Assembly: GCA_002345925.1 (NCBI GenBank)
Contig: DDWM01000031.1
Coordinates: forward strand, 1 to 25,772
Direction: 5' to 3'
From: Actinobacteria bacterium UBA2286
GTDB taxonomy: Bacteria > Actinomycetota > Coriobacteriia > Anaerosomatales > Anaerosomataceae
Length of the DNA stretch: 25,772 bases
Both the position numbers and the translations under genes were made by a program. The notes below the pieces were generated by a model. It was not told the origin of the DNA. It worked only from the letters and a program-made list of their open reading frames with translations, and ran no database searches. Shown here piece by piece: positions 1 to 7,653 of the stretch. Position 1 is the stretch's first letter. The number at the start of each line of letters is the position of its first letter.

Positions 1-2
1 CG

Positions 3-335
3 GCCGGCGAGATGAAGCACGGCCCGATCGCGCTTATCACTCCCGAAGTGCCGGTTGTGGTCGTCGCAACGCAGGGACACACGTACGAGAAGGTCGTGAG
101 CAACATCCAGGAGGTCCGTGCCCGGGGCGCGCAGGTCATCGCGGTCGCCACACACGGCGACACCGATATCTGCCGCCACGCCGAGCACGTCCTTTACATC
201 CCTGAGGTGAGCGAGTCCCTCTCGGCCATTGCCGCGACGGTGCCGCTGCAGCTGTTGTCGTACCATATCGCCAAGCTCAGAGGGTGCAACGTGGATCAGC
301 CGCGCAACCTCGCAAAATCGGTCACGGTGGAGTAG
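3..335 (+). CDS. glmS: Glutamine-fructose-6-phosphate aminotransferase, C-terminal end (partial)
   Basis: This is the last 110 codons of GlmS, which makes glucosamine-6-phosphate from fructose-6-phosphate and glutamine, the first step toward UDP-GlcNAc and peptidoglycan. The reading frame is already open at base 3 and begins with AGEMKHGPIALI, matching the family's conserved AGE-KHGP-ALI segment in the second SIS (sugar isomerase) domain. It ends in DQPRNLAKSVTVE, the characteristic GlmS C-terminus that contributes to the sugar-phosphate site. The 5' part, including the N-terminal glutaminase domain, lies outside the window. The stop codon abuts the acpS region with no gap, so the two are probably co-transcribed. 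The identification is secure from the terminal motif alone. Confidence 0.95.
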   Translation, partial: AGEMKHGPIALITPEVPVVVVATQGHTYEKVVSNIQEVRARGAQVIAVATHGDTDICRHAEHVLYIPEVSESLSAIAATVPLQLLSYHIAKLRGCNVDQPRNLAKSVTVE

Positions 336-353
336 ATGACAGAGGAGCGCCCG

Positions 354-839
354 ATGGTAGGCGGCCTTGGGGTCGACATCGTTGAGATTGACCGGATGCG
401 CACGGCGCTCACCCGGCACCCGCGCATGCGCGAGCGGATCTTCTCGGAGGCCGAGCGCGCGTACTGCGACAAGCGCAACAAGCCCGAGATCCACTACGCG
501 ATGCGCTTTGCCGCGAAAGAGGCGGTCTTGAAGGCGCTGGGGACGGGTTTCAGCAACGGCATCCGCTTCACCGACGTTGAAGTGCTGCGCGACGACCGTG
601 GTCGCCCGGTGCCCAAGCTCTCCGGCCGTGCAGCGGAGTACGCTGCCGAGGCGGGCGTGCTCGAGCTGCATCTGTCGCTGTCGTTCACGCACGCCAACGC
701 GGTTGCCTCGGCAGTCGCCATCACCGATGACATGCGGCCACGCAGGGTCGAGACGGAGCCGACGCAACATGAGCGGCTGGCGGCGAGTTTCAAAGACGCA
801 CGCAGCCTGCTGGACGATGTTGGGAACGAAGAAGCATAG
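354..839 (+). CDS. acpS: Holo-[acyl-carrier-protein] synthase
   Basis: AcpS transfers the 4'-phosphopantetheine arm of CoA onto a serine of apo-acyl carrier protein, activating it for fatty acid synthesis. The N-terminal GLGVDIVEIDR segment carries the metal-binding Asp. The mid-protein FAAKEAVLKALGTG segment carries the metal-binding Glu and the CoA-binding Lys. The LSLSFTHANAVASAVA strand is the usual family end. I chose ATG 354 because GAGGAG sits six bases upstream and the product then starts like the family (MVGGLGVDIVEI). An in-frame ATG at 336, directly after the glmS stop, is the alternative and adds six residues. The protein is 161 residues against about 120-126 normally: a charged tail of roughly 40 residues follows the canonical end. 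It lies between glmS and nnr, as in other actinobacteria. Confidence 0.93.
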   Translation: MVGGLGVDIVEIDRMRTALTRHPRMRERIFSEAERAYCDKRNKPEIHYAMRFAAKEAVLKALGTGFSNGIRFTDVEVLRDDRGRPVPKLSGRAAEYAAEAGVLELHLSLSFTHANAVASAVAITDDMRPRRVETEPTQHERLAASFKDARSLLDDVGNEEA

Positions 840-888
840 CGTGATGGCGGGCCGCGCAAGCGGCTCGCTTCGTTGTCAGGGGGAGCCG

Positions 889-2418
889 ATGCAGTACGCG
901 CTTGATGCCGAAGGTATCCGCTCGGCGGAACGACTCGCGGTGGAGCGGGGAGCGGCCACGCTCGACGGGCTGATGGCCCGCGCGGGCGCGGCGCTTGCTG
1001 CCGAGGCGGCCCGGGTCGCCCCTACGGGGCCGATCGCGATCGTCACCGGCAAAGGCAACAACGGCGGGGACGGTTGGGTTGCCGCGCGAGTGCTCACCGC
1101 GAGTGGCCGAGACGTGCGTGTGCATGCCCTTGCGGGGCCGGATGCGCTCACCGGCGAGGCCGCGCGGGCAGCCGCCGCTGCGGTCGCCGCGAATGTGAGC
1201 TGGCAGCCCACAGGAGATGCGATCGCGATGGCCGAGGCGCTTACGGGCGCGGCGGTCATCATCGACGCGGTGTTCGGCATCGGATTCCACGGGCCGGCCA
1301 GGGAGCCGTATGCGACGGCGATCGTCGCCATCGACGATGCGGACGCGCCGGTCATCTCGGCGGATGTGCCCTCCGGCGTCGATGCCGACACGGGCGCGGT
1401 GAAGGACCCGGCGGTGCATGCGGACATGACGGTGACGTTCTCGACACCCAAGCCGGGACTGCTGATGTATCCGGGAGCCGCGTACACGGGCGAGATCGTG
1501 GTGGCGGACGTGGGGCTGCCCCGGCACGACCTGGACGCGGCCGGTGGCCTCGAGGTCTGGGATCGCGGCGACTATCGCGCCGCGCTGCCGCTGCCGTCGC
1601 CCGACGCGCACAAGGGCCAGCGGGGGAGCGTGCTGCTGGTGGCCGGCTCGCGGCTGTACGCGGGCTCGGCGGTACTGGCTGCTGCGGGCGCGATGCGCAT
1701 GGGCGCGGGATACGTGTTCGCTGCGGTGCCCGCCTCGGTGGCACCCGTCATGCAAGCTGCGTTGCCGCACGTGATCGCCGTCGCGATGCAGGAGACCGCC
1801 GAGGGCACGCTCGCGGCGTCATCCGTCGACCGCATCATGCGCCTGGCCGCCGAAGTTGACGCGGTCGTTCTCGGCCCCGGACTCACCACGCATGCCGAGG
1901 CGGTGAGCGTTATCCGACGCCTCGTCGAGGAGCTGCCAGGCCCGCTCGTGCTCGATGCCGACGGTCTCAACGCCTTTGCCGAGCCGGGACCGGGTGCGAT
2001 CTTGTCTCGCAGCGGACCGACCGTCATCACGCCGCATCCAGGCGAGCTCGCGCGGATGCTCGGCGTCAGCACCGGTGAGGTGCAAGATGATCGCGTGGCG
2101 GCTGCGGCCAGGATCGCCGGCTGCCAGCTTGCGTGCGTGCTCAAGGGCGCACGCACGATCGTTTCTGCCGAGGGACGCTCGGTGGTCACGCTGGCAGGCA
2201 ACCCGGGGATGGCGACCGCCGGAAGCGGCGACGTTCTTGCGGGCATGATCGGGACGCTGCTTGCGCAGGGACTCGGGTCGCTTGAAGCGGGTGCGCTCGG
2301 CGCATATGTGCACGGCAGGGCTGGAGATCTTGCCTCGGCAGAGCTTACCGAGGTGTGCCTGACGGCCAAGGATCTGCCGTCGTACATCCCGGCTGCTGTC
2401 AAAGAAATCCTTGGCTAG
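889..2418 (+). CDS. nnr: Bifunctional NAD(P)H-hydrate epimerase / ADP-dependent NAD(P)H-hydrate dehydratase
   Basis: Nnr repairs NAD(P)H that has been hydrated by heat or by side reactions: one domain epimerises R- and S-NAD(P)HX and the other dehydrates the S form using ADP. The N-terminal YjeF_N domain (about residues 1-215) shows GKGNNGGDG at 54-62, followed by FGIGFHGP and DVPSGVDADTG. The C-terminal ribokinase-like domain (about 225-505) shows LDADGLNAF, TPHPGEL, and NPGMATAGSGDV at 438-449 with the conserved GSGD aspartate at 448. At 509 residues it is normal for the fused enzyme. The frame is open upstream to 577, but ATG 889 is preferred because AGGGGGAG lies just upstream and the protein then begins at the domain boundary. 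ATG 844 is a less likely start. Confidence 0.95.
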   Translation: MQYALDAEGIRSAERLAVERGAATLDGLMARAGAALAAEAARVAPTGPIAIVTGKGNNGGDGWVAARVLTASGRDVRVHALAGPDALTGEAARAAAAAVAANVSWQPTGDAIAMAEALTGAAVIIDAVFGIGFHGPAREPYATAIVAIDDADAPVISADVPSGVDADTGAVKDPAVHADMTVTFSTPKPGLLMYPGAAYTGEIVVADVGLPRHDLDAAGGLEVWDRGDYRAALPLPSPDAHKGQRGSVLLVAGSRLYAGSAVLAAAGAMRMGAGYVFAAVPASVAPVMQAALPHVIAVAMQETAEGTLAASSVDRIMRLAAEVDAVVLGPGLTTHAEAVSVIRRLVEELPGPLVLDADGLNAFAEPGPGAILSRSGPTVITPHPGELARMLGVSTGEVQDDRVAAAARIAGCQLACVLKGARTIVSAEGRSVVTLAGNPGMATAGSGDVLAGMIGTLLAQGLGSLEAGALGAYVHGRAGDLASAELTEVCLTAKDLPSYIPAAVKEILG

Positions 2419-2462
2419 CGCACCTCGCGCGTGTCTCGGGTAGAATCTGCAATAGAAGACAC

Positions 2463-2479
2463 CCGGCGCGCGACGCCGG
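2463..2479 (+). other. Leader hairpin of the CBS-domain gene
   Basis: CCGGCG and CGCCGG form a six-base-pair stem around a five-base loop. The hairpin sits between a possible -10 box (TAGAAT, 2441-2446, with no convincing -35) and the GGAGGA ribosome-binding site. There is no U-run, so it does not look like a terminator. A stability role or chance in GC-rich DNA are both possible. Confidence 0.3.
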
Positions 2480-2497
2480 TCGACACTTGGAGGAACC

Positions 2498-2956
2498 ATG
2501 GGACGCACCGCACGCGACATCATGACGAAAGACCCGCTCACCGTCGCCCGTGACCTCACCGTCACCGAGGCAGCCAAGCTGATGGTGGATAACCGCATAG
2601 GCGCGCTGCCGGTCCTCGACGAAGGCAAGCTTGTGGGCATCGTGACTGAGGGCGACCTCATCATGCAGGATGTCCGCATCGAGTTCCCAACATACATTCA
2701 CCTGCTCGACGGGTTCATCATGTACCCGCCAGCGACCGCGCGTTTCGAGAGCGAGCTCAAGAAGGCCGTTGGCGCGACAGTGGCCGATGTCATGACCGCC
2801 GAGCCGGTGGTCGTCCAGGCTGACATGTCGGTCGAAGACGCAGCCACGCTCATGGTCGAGCGCGAAGTCAGCCGCATTCCCGTGCTCGATGGCGAGACGC
2901 TTGTTGGGATCATCAGCAAGTCCGACATCGTTCGCTCGCTCATCGTAGGCGAGTAG
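2498..2956 (+). CDS. Tandem CBS-domain protein
   Basis: This 152-residue protein consists almost entirely of a CBS pair (Bateman module), which usually binds adenosine nucleotides and senses energy state. The first CBS spans about residues 6-55 (ARDIMTKDPLTV to GIVTEGDLI) and the second about 92-150 (VADVMTAEPVVV to GIISKSDIV). They are separated by an insert of about 35 residues containing FPTYIHLLDGFIMYPP, a linker I know from other stand-alone CBS proteins. No catalytic or DNA-binding domain is fused, so the regulated partner is unknown. GGAGGA precedes the ATG. The stop is four bases before the alr start, which suggests co-transcription and possibly a link to cell-wall metabolism, though the latter is inference only. 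Confidence 0.88.
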   Translation: MGRTARDIMTKDPLTVARDLTVTEAAKLMVDNRIGALPVLDEGKLVGIVTEGDLIMQDVRIEFPTYIHLLDGFIMYPPATARFESELKKAVGATVADVMTAEPVVVQADMSVEDAATLMVEREVSRIPVLDGETLVGIISKSDIVRSLIVGE

Positions 2957-2960
2957 GACC

Positions 2961-4073
2961 GTGACGTACCGGCGCTACGGATGGGTCGAGATCGACCCGA
3001 CCGCGATCACGCGCAATGTCCGCACCCTTAAGGCTCTCACCAAGCCGGGCACCGCGTTCATGGCGGTCGTCAAGGCTGACGGCTACGGCCACGGTTCGCT
3101 CGTGGCCGCACGCGCGGCGCTTGCTGGCGGCGCGGATCGTCTCGGCGTGGCGACGCTTGAAGAGGCTGTGACGCTGCGAGAGGGCGGCATCTCGGCGCCG
3201 CTGCATCTGCTCAGCGAGCCGCCGGAGACCGGCGTGGGGATCATCATCGAGCACAAGCTCATCCCAACGCTGTGCTCGCGTGAGTTCGCTGTTGCGCTCA
3301 GCCGGGCTGCGATGCTGGCCGACGTGACGGTTCCGTATCACCTCAAGGTCGACTCGGGCATGAACCGTATCGGCGTTCGTGCCGAGGACGCCAACGACAT
3401 GGTCGCATGGCTCAAATCGTTTCCCGGCGTTGAGATGGAGGGCGTGTTCACGCACTTCGCGACGGCTGATGTCCCGGGTGACTGGGAGTTTGACGGGCAG
3501 GTCGACCGCTTCCGTCGCGCAGTCGAGCGCATGCGCACCGAACGCGTCCGCCCCGCGATCGTGCATGCCGCCAACAGCGCGGCCACGATTTTGCATCCCG
3601 AGACACACCACGATCTCGTTCGCTGCGGAATCGCGATTTACGGACTCCACCCCGCCGAGTCGACATACGGCAAGATCGAGCTTGAGCCCGCGATGGCCGT
3701 CAAGGCGCGCGTCTCGCTCGTGAAGCGCATCGGACTGGGCGACGGCGTGTCGTACGGCTTCACCTACCACGCCGACGGGCCCACTACGATCGCAACCGTG
3801 CCGGTCGGGTATGCCGATGGCGTGCACCGCGTGCTCTCGAACTCGATGGACGTCCTGATCCGGGGGGTCAGGTGTTCTCAGGTCGGGCGGATCTGCATGG
3901 ACCAGTTCATGGTGGAGGTCCCCGATAGACTCGGCGTGACCGCCGGCGACGAAGTCGTCATCGTAGGCGCCCAGGGTGCCGAGCGGATCCTCATGGACGA
4001 GCCCGCCGGACGTGCCGGGACGATCAACTACGAGCTCGCGTGCGGGTTCGCGCTGCGCATGGGTCGCGACTAG
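2961..4073 (+). CDS. alr: Alanine racemase
   Basis: Alr is a PLP enzyme that interconverts L- and D-alanine, providing D-Ala for peptidoglycan. At 370 residues it has normal length. The PLP-binding lysine is K38 within VVKADGYGHG, and the second catalytic base is Y265 in the DGVSYGFTY segment, the same position as Tyr265 of the well-studied Geobacillus enzyme. An N-terminal TIM barrel and a C-terminal beta domain, the latter with RICMDQFMVEV, fit fold type III. The start is GTG 2961, four bases after the CBS gene's stop; no strong Shine-Dalgarno sequence is visible, so translation may depend on coupling. In many actinobacteria alr is followed closely by tsaE. Here the ATPase operon and other genes intervene. 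Confidence 0.96.
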   Translation: MTYRRYGWVEIDPTAITRNVRTLKALTKPGTAFMAVVKADGYGHGSLVAARAALAGGADRLGVATLEEAVTLREGGISAPLHLLSEPPETGVGIIIEHKLIPTLCSREFAVALSRAAMLADVTVPYHLKVDSGMNRIGVRAEDANDMVAWLKSFPGVEMEGVFTHFATADVPGDWEFDGQVDRFRRAVERMRTERVRPAIVHAANSAATILHPETHHDLVRCGIAIYGLHPAESTYGKIELEPAMAVKARVSLVKRIGLGDGVSYGFTYHADGPTTIATVPVGYADGVHRVLSNSMDVLIRGVRCSQVGRICMDQFMVEVPDRLGVTAGDEVVIVGAQGAERILMDEPAGRAGTINYELACGFALRMGRD

Positions 4074-4130
4074 TCGCACGCTGCGCCCTCAGCTCACCTC
4101 GGCTCGTAACATTCCTCCACAAACTTCTGC

Positions 4131-4145
4131 ATTCCTTGCAGGAAT
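4131..4145 (+). other. Small inverted repeat downstream of alr
   Basis: ATTCCT and AGGAAT form a six-base-pair stem with a TGC loop. A second ATTCCT lies 20 bases upstream at 4111. It sits in the 242-base gap between alr and the ATPase operon. The stem is short and no U-tract follows, so it is at best a weak terminator for alr. Confidence 0.3.
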
Positions 4146-4172
4146 CCCCTTCGCTCACGGCGAAACACCCAA

Positions 4173-4205
4173 TTGACACCAGTGAGAGCTCACTGAGCGC
4201 TCAGT
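4173..4205 (+). promoter_or_regulatory. TTGACA box with adjoining tandem dyads ahead of the ATPase operon
   Basis: A perfect -35 hexamer TTGACA occupies 4173-4178. Immediately after it come two interlocking dyads: AGTGAG-AG-CTCACT (4181-4194) and the perfect 14-base palindrome ACTGAGCGCTCAGT (4192-4205), which share the bases ACT. The expected -10 position, about 4195-4201, falls inside the second palindrome and is not AT-rich, so the promoter itself is uncertain. The arrangement resembles an operator overlapping a promoter. No regulator can be named from the sequence. Confidence 0.45.
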
Positions 4206-4262
4206 TGTGTCATGTAAAGAAGCTGACTGGCACAACCGTGTCGGTTGAGGGGGCTTATCCAG

Positions 4263-4279
4263 TCCGGAGCGTCTCCGGA
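4263..4279 (+). other. Leader hairpin of the ATPase operon
   Basis: TCCGGAG and CTCCGGA form a perfect seven-base-pair stem with a CGT loop, ending 36 bases before the ntpF start codon. No U-run follows. Possible roles are 5'-end stabilisation of the long ATPase mRNA or part of a larger leader fold with the upstream dyads. Confidence 0.4.
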
Positions 4280-4315
4280 TCGGGCCTGCAAGAGCACCGG
4301 ATGAAGGAGTGATCC

Positions 4316-4684
4316 ATGGACGAGAAGGTTCTGGAGGAGATTAGATTCCATCAGGACGTCGTCAACAAGGACGCCAACTCGCCTCTGTATCAGATTCGCG
4401 AGAAAGAGATGGAAATCTCCGGCCGCGTCCTCGCTGCAAAGACCCAGTCCGAGAAGATCGTTACCGACGCTCGCAAAGCTGCAACAGACATCCTTCGCAA
4501 TGCTGAGTTGGATGCTGATAAGGCGGCCAAGGAGCACACCGAGTCTGCGATTGCGGGCGCGGAGGGCGAGGCTACGACACTGCGTGCACAGATCAGTGTC
4601 GACGCTGAAGCTCTGAAGAACCAGCTGGAGAAGCATCATTCCGAGGCTGTGGACGAGATCGTGTCCATGGTGGCCTCGGTCTGA
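4316..4684 (+). CDS. ntpF: V/A-type ATPase peripheral stalk subunit H/G
   Basis: This short (122-residue), highly charged, almost entirely helical protein fits the subunit H (archaeal) or G (Enterococcus NtpF) family. Those proteins pair with subunit E as a coiled coil to form the peripheral stalk that holds the catalytic head still. The central part has dense Ala/Lys/Glu repeats (SEKIVTDARKAATDILRNAE) typical of that coiled coil. Sequence conservation in this family is low, so position carries much of the weight: it is the first gene of a V-ATPase operon, exactly where H/NtpF is expected, directly before subunit I. AAGGAG lies eight bases before the ATG. It has no membrane segment or signal peptide. 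Confidence 0.82.
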   Translation: MDEKVLEEIRFHQDVVNKDANSPLYQIREKEMEISGRVLAAKTQSEKIVTDARKAATDILRNAELDADKAAKEHTESAIAGAEGEATTLRAQISVDAEALKNQLEKHHSEAVDEIVSMVASV

Positions 4685-4733
4685 CGCTCTTCATGTAACG
4701 TATCGTACCCGTTCTAGGGGGGAGGGTTCAGGC

Positions 4734-6698
4734 ATGTTGGTCCCAATGGCTAAGGTCGAAATGATCGGGCCAAAAAACCGGTTCTATGATGTCGTGAGCT
4801 TGTTGCACGAAATCGGGACGCTGCACATAGAAGACCTCTCAAAGAAGATCAACACCGGCGAGATTCCGCTTGACCAGATGGATGTGGTCGAGAGTCAGCT
4901 GGCCGAGAAGGAGCGCATGGAGGATCTTCTTCTGCGCCTTCGGTCAATCGTCAAGGCGTTGCATCTCCCGGTTGAGACGATCGATGAACTCGAACGTGAA
5001 AAGCAGTACCTGAAGCTGTGGAGCCTGGATAGTCGCGCTCTGGCCAATGAGGTGACTGAAGTCATCGAGCAGGTTGAGGATCGAACCTCAAGTCTTGCTC
5101 AGGCGCAGTCGTCAATGGAAGCCGAGATGGCGCTGCTCAGCCGCTACGAGCCGATCCTGCACAAGATCCAGCCGCTCGCCAAGCAGATCGTCACCACCGG
5201 GTCGTATGACTCGGTCGCGCTGCTCGTTGAGCGTCGCTACAAGGGCGCGCTTGAAGAGCTCAAGAAGGAGCTCGACGAGATTACGAAGGCACAGTGCGAA
5301 ATCGTCTCCACCGACGTGGATGAAGAGACGACCGCTGTCATCGTCGTGTTCTCGCGCAAGTACTCTGATGGCGTGCACAAGTTCCTTGCCATGGAGAACG
5401 TGAACCAGATTCGCCTGCCTTCTGAGTTCGAAGACATGCCGTTCGATATCGCATACGACCACCTCAAAGAGCGCCGCGGCACGCTGCCGAAGCGCCTCGA
5501 AGAGGTACGCACAGAGCTGCACGACATGTCGGTGAAGTGGTTCGTCAAGCTCTCGACGATTCGCGACGTCCTCTCGGACAAGATCGCTGAGATCAGCGCG
5601 ATTCCGAAGTTTGGACAGACCGAGTATGCATTCGTCATCACAGGCTGGCTGCCGGTTTCCGACATGAAGGCTCTGCGCAGGACCATCGTCGAGAACTTCG
5701 GCACCGACGTGATCGTCAATCAGCTCGAGATCGGTGAGCACGATTACGAGGAGACTCCAGTCGCGATGCAGAACCCGAAGTGGGTTCAGCCGTCGGAGTG
5801 GGTCATGGGCTTCCTGATGGGCGGCAAGCCGCAGTACGGCACCGTCGACCCGTCGCTTGTTTGGGCGATCAGCTTCCCGCTCATCTTCGGCATGATCGTC
5901 GGCGACATCGGCTATGGCGCCGTCATGCTGGCGATCATCTTCTGGATGCGTTACAAGTTCAAGGATAACAAGGGCGTGATGATGGCGACCGGCCTCATGG
6001 GTCCGGCAGCCACCGCCGCAATCCTCTTCGGCGTTTTCTACGGCGAGTTCTTCGGCAATATCCTGTGGGCGGCCAATGTCATCAAGACCATCCCGCTGTT
6101 CGGGGACTTCGTATTGCCTTACAACCGGGAACATGACGTCATTCCGCTAATGATCATGGCGCTCGGACTGGGCATAGTGCAGATGGTGTTCGGCCTGCTA
6201 CTCGGCATGGTCAACGCGATCAAGACCAAGCACGTGAGCCATGCCTGGGTCAAAGGCGGACTTGCCGGACTGATCGGTGCGGGCATCATACTCGCCTCGG
6301 CCGCGCTTCTCGGATCGGGACTTCAGCCGATTGCACAGATGGCCGGCGCGGTTGCGATGATGGTGAGCGTGTATGCCATCCTCCGCTATGGCGGTTTCAT
6401 GGGGGTCATCGAGACACTCGAACTTGTCTCCAACACTGCGAGCTACATCCGAATCATGGCCGTCGGTCTCTCTGACGCCATCTTCGCTAGTGCCATCAAC
6501 GAGATGGCCAAGAGCATGCCGATGTTGGTCGGCATCATCGTGGCGATACTCTTCCACGCCTTGCACCTGGCGCTGGCGGCGTTCACGCCCACCATTCATG
6601 CACTACGTCTCAACTTCTACGAACTTGGTCAGAAGTACTACGAGGCGAGCAAGTCAGAATATGAACCGTTCCACAAAACCGGAGGTGAAGAGGGCTAA
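4734..6698 (+). CDS. ntpI: V/A-type ATPase membrane subunit I (a subunit)
   Basis: Subunit I is the stator membrane protein forming the ion half-channels against the K ring. At 654 residues it has the normal two-part build: a cytoplasmic N-terminal half with coiled-coil stretches (about 1-350) and a C-terminal membrane half with about seven or eight helices. The membrane half opens with the conserved VDPSLVWAISFPLIFGMIVGDIGYG segment. In the late helix SNTASYIRIMAVGLS, R573 is the likely essential arginine that interacts with the ring carboxylate. GGAGGG precedes ATG 4734; an in-frame ATG at 4746 is a less likely start. The stop overlaps the next start as TAATG, coupling I and K translation, which suits subunits of the same membrane sector. 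Confidence 0.95.
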   Translation: MLVPMAKVEMIGPKNRFYDVVSLLHEIGTLHIEDLSKKINTGEIPLDQMDVVESQLAEKERMEDLLLRLRSIVKALHLPVETIDELEREKQYLKLWSLDSRALANEVTEVIEQVEDRTSSLAQAQSSMEAEMALLSRYEPILHKIQPLAKQIVTTGSYDSVALLVERRYKGALEELKKELDEITKAQCEIVSTDVDEETTAVIVVFSRKYSDGVHKFLAMENVNQIRLPSEFEDMPFDIAYDHLKERRGTLPKRLEEVRTELHDMSVKWFVKLSTIRDVLSDKIAEISAIPKFGQTEYAFVITGWLPVSDMKALRRTIVENFGTDVIVNQLEIGEHDYEETPVAMQNPKWVQPSEWVMGFLMGGKPQYGTVDPSLVWAISFPLIFGMIVGDIGYGAVMLAIIFWMRYKFKDNKGVMMATGLMGPAATAAILFGVFYGEFFGNILWAANVIKTIPLFGDFVLPYNREHDVIPLMIMALGLGIVQMVFGLLLGMVNAIKTKHVSHAWVKGGLAGLIGAGIILASAALLGSGLQPIAQMAGAVAMMVSVYAILRYGGFMGVIETLELVSNTASYIRIMAVGLSDAIFASAINEMAKSMPMLVGIIVAILFHALHLALAAFTPTIHALRLNFYELGQKYYEASKSEYEPFHKTGGEEG

Positions 6699-7033
6699 TG
6701 ATTCACAACAAGCTCGCAAGGAAGGTATTCGGTAGCGCTTTCGTTGCTACCATGCTCGTCCCGGCCATGGCGTTCGCTCAGGCTGCTGAAGGCGCAACTA
6801 CTACTGTGGACTACCGAGTCGACGTGGCACGTGCAATCGCAGCAGGTATGGCCATGAGCGTCTCCGCTCTTGCAGCGGGTTACGCACAGGCGAAGATCGG
6901 TGCTGCAGGCGCCGGTACGCTCGCAGAGCGTCCCGAAGTCGCGACGAACATCATCGTTCTCCAGGCTCTCCCGGAGATCATCGCCCTGCTCGGCTTCGTT
7001 ATCGCCTTCATGATCGGTTTTGCGAAGGTGTAG
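6698..7033 (+). CDS. ntpK: V/A-type ATPase proteolipid ring subunit K (c subunit)
   Basis: This 111-residue protein is the rotor-ring proteolipid. The first 27 residues look like a cleavable signal sequence ending AMAFA-Q. Two membrane helices follow (about 43-67 and 85-110), joined by a polar loop with GAGTLAERPE. The ion-binding carboxylate is E93 in LQALPEIIALLGF. It is a single-hairpin, 8-kDa type rather than the fused four-helix type of Enterococcus NtpK. The residue after the glutamate is Ile, where sodium-binding V-type subunits usually have a hydroxyl residue (PET). Proton coupling is therefore more likely, but this is inference. It overlaps subunit I by one base. Confidence 0.95.
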   Translation: MIHNKLARKVFGSAFVATMLVPAMAFAQAAEGATTTVDYRVDVARAIAAGMAMSVSALAAGYAQAKIGAAGAGTLAERPEVATNIIVLQALPEIIALLGFVIAFMIGFAKV

Positions 7034-7074
7034 GTGAGGAGAACGACACCCTACAAGCCGGGAAGGACTAGGGC

Positions 7075-7653
7075 ATGGCAATAGAGGACATCTTCCGAGC
7101 GTTGGAAGAGCAAGCTGACGCAGAGTGCAGCGAGATCCTCAGGGTTGCAGAGGCGCAGGCTGCCTCGCTCAAAGAGGAGGCCCGCCGTGAGGCGGACCGC
7201 ATCAAAGCACAGAAGCTCGCAGTCGTCGAAGACGTAGTCAAGGCGAAGGCGGGTAAGACTCTCAACGCCGCGCGGCTTGAGAAGAGAAAAGCGCTTGCTG
7301 CCGTACGCGACCGGGCTGTCGATGGCGTCTTTGATGACGCACTCGTCAAGCTCGGCAAGATGCGGGGCACGGGCGAGTACGAGAGGGTCTTCGCGGCACT
7401 TGCCGGCGAAGCCCTGGGTGGCATGACCGGCGAATGCGAGATCCTCGTGGATCCCGCTGATATCGCGCTTGCCGAGAAGGCGTCAGCTTCTCTCGGCGTT
7501 GGTTGCACCGTGAAGGCTGGTGCCTCCACAAAGGGGGGACTGGTAGCGACAATGCACGGTGGTAGGATCACGCGTCGCAATACGTTCGAGTCGAGACTTG
7601 CGAAGGTACGTACGCTCGCGCAGGCTCGCGTGGCGGAGATCCTGAACCAATGA
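7075..7653 (+). CDS. ntpE: V/A-type ATPase peripheral stalk subunit E
   Basis: Subunit E forms the peripheral stalk with the H/G subunit and caps the catalytic head. The protein has 192 residues: a long N-terminal charged helix (about 1-100) rich in Ala, Glu, Lys and Arg, then a globular C-terminal part (about 105-190) with CEILVDPADIALAEKA and a GGLVATMHGGRI-like strand segment typical of the E family, ending in a final helix. GGAAGG lies upstream of ATG 7075. The end overlaps the subunit C start by four bases (ATGA), so the two are translationally coupled. Assignment rests on the C-terminal motif and on operon position between K and C. Confidence 0.93.
   Translation: MAIEDIFRALEEQADAECSEILRVAEAQAASLKEEARREADRIKAQKLAVVEDVVKAKAGKTLNAARLEKRKALAAVRDRAVDGVFDDALVKLGKMRGTGEYERVFAALAGEALGGMTGECEILVDPADIALAEKASASLGVGCTVKAGASTKGGLVATMHGGRITRRNTFESRLAKVRTLAQARVAEILNQ

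Noticed and set aside
790..1859. Long frames on both strands inside nnr, rich in Arg, Gly and His.
   Set aside because: Out-of-frame readings of nnr; no start signals or motifs, while nnr shows both complete domains.
2940..4079. A 379-codon minus-strand frame opposite alr.
   Set aside because: Its Arg/His/Asp-rich composition is typical of antisense translation of GC-rich codons, and alr with its catalytic residues explains the sequence.
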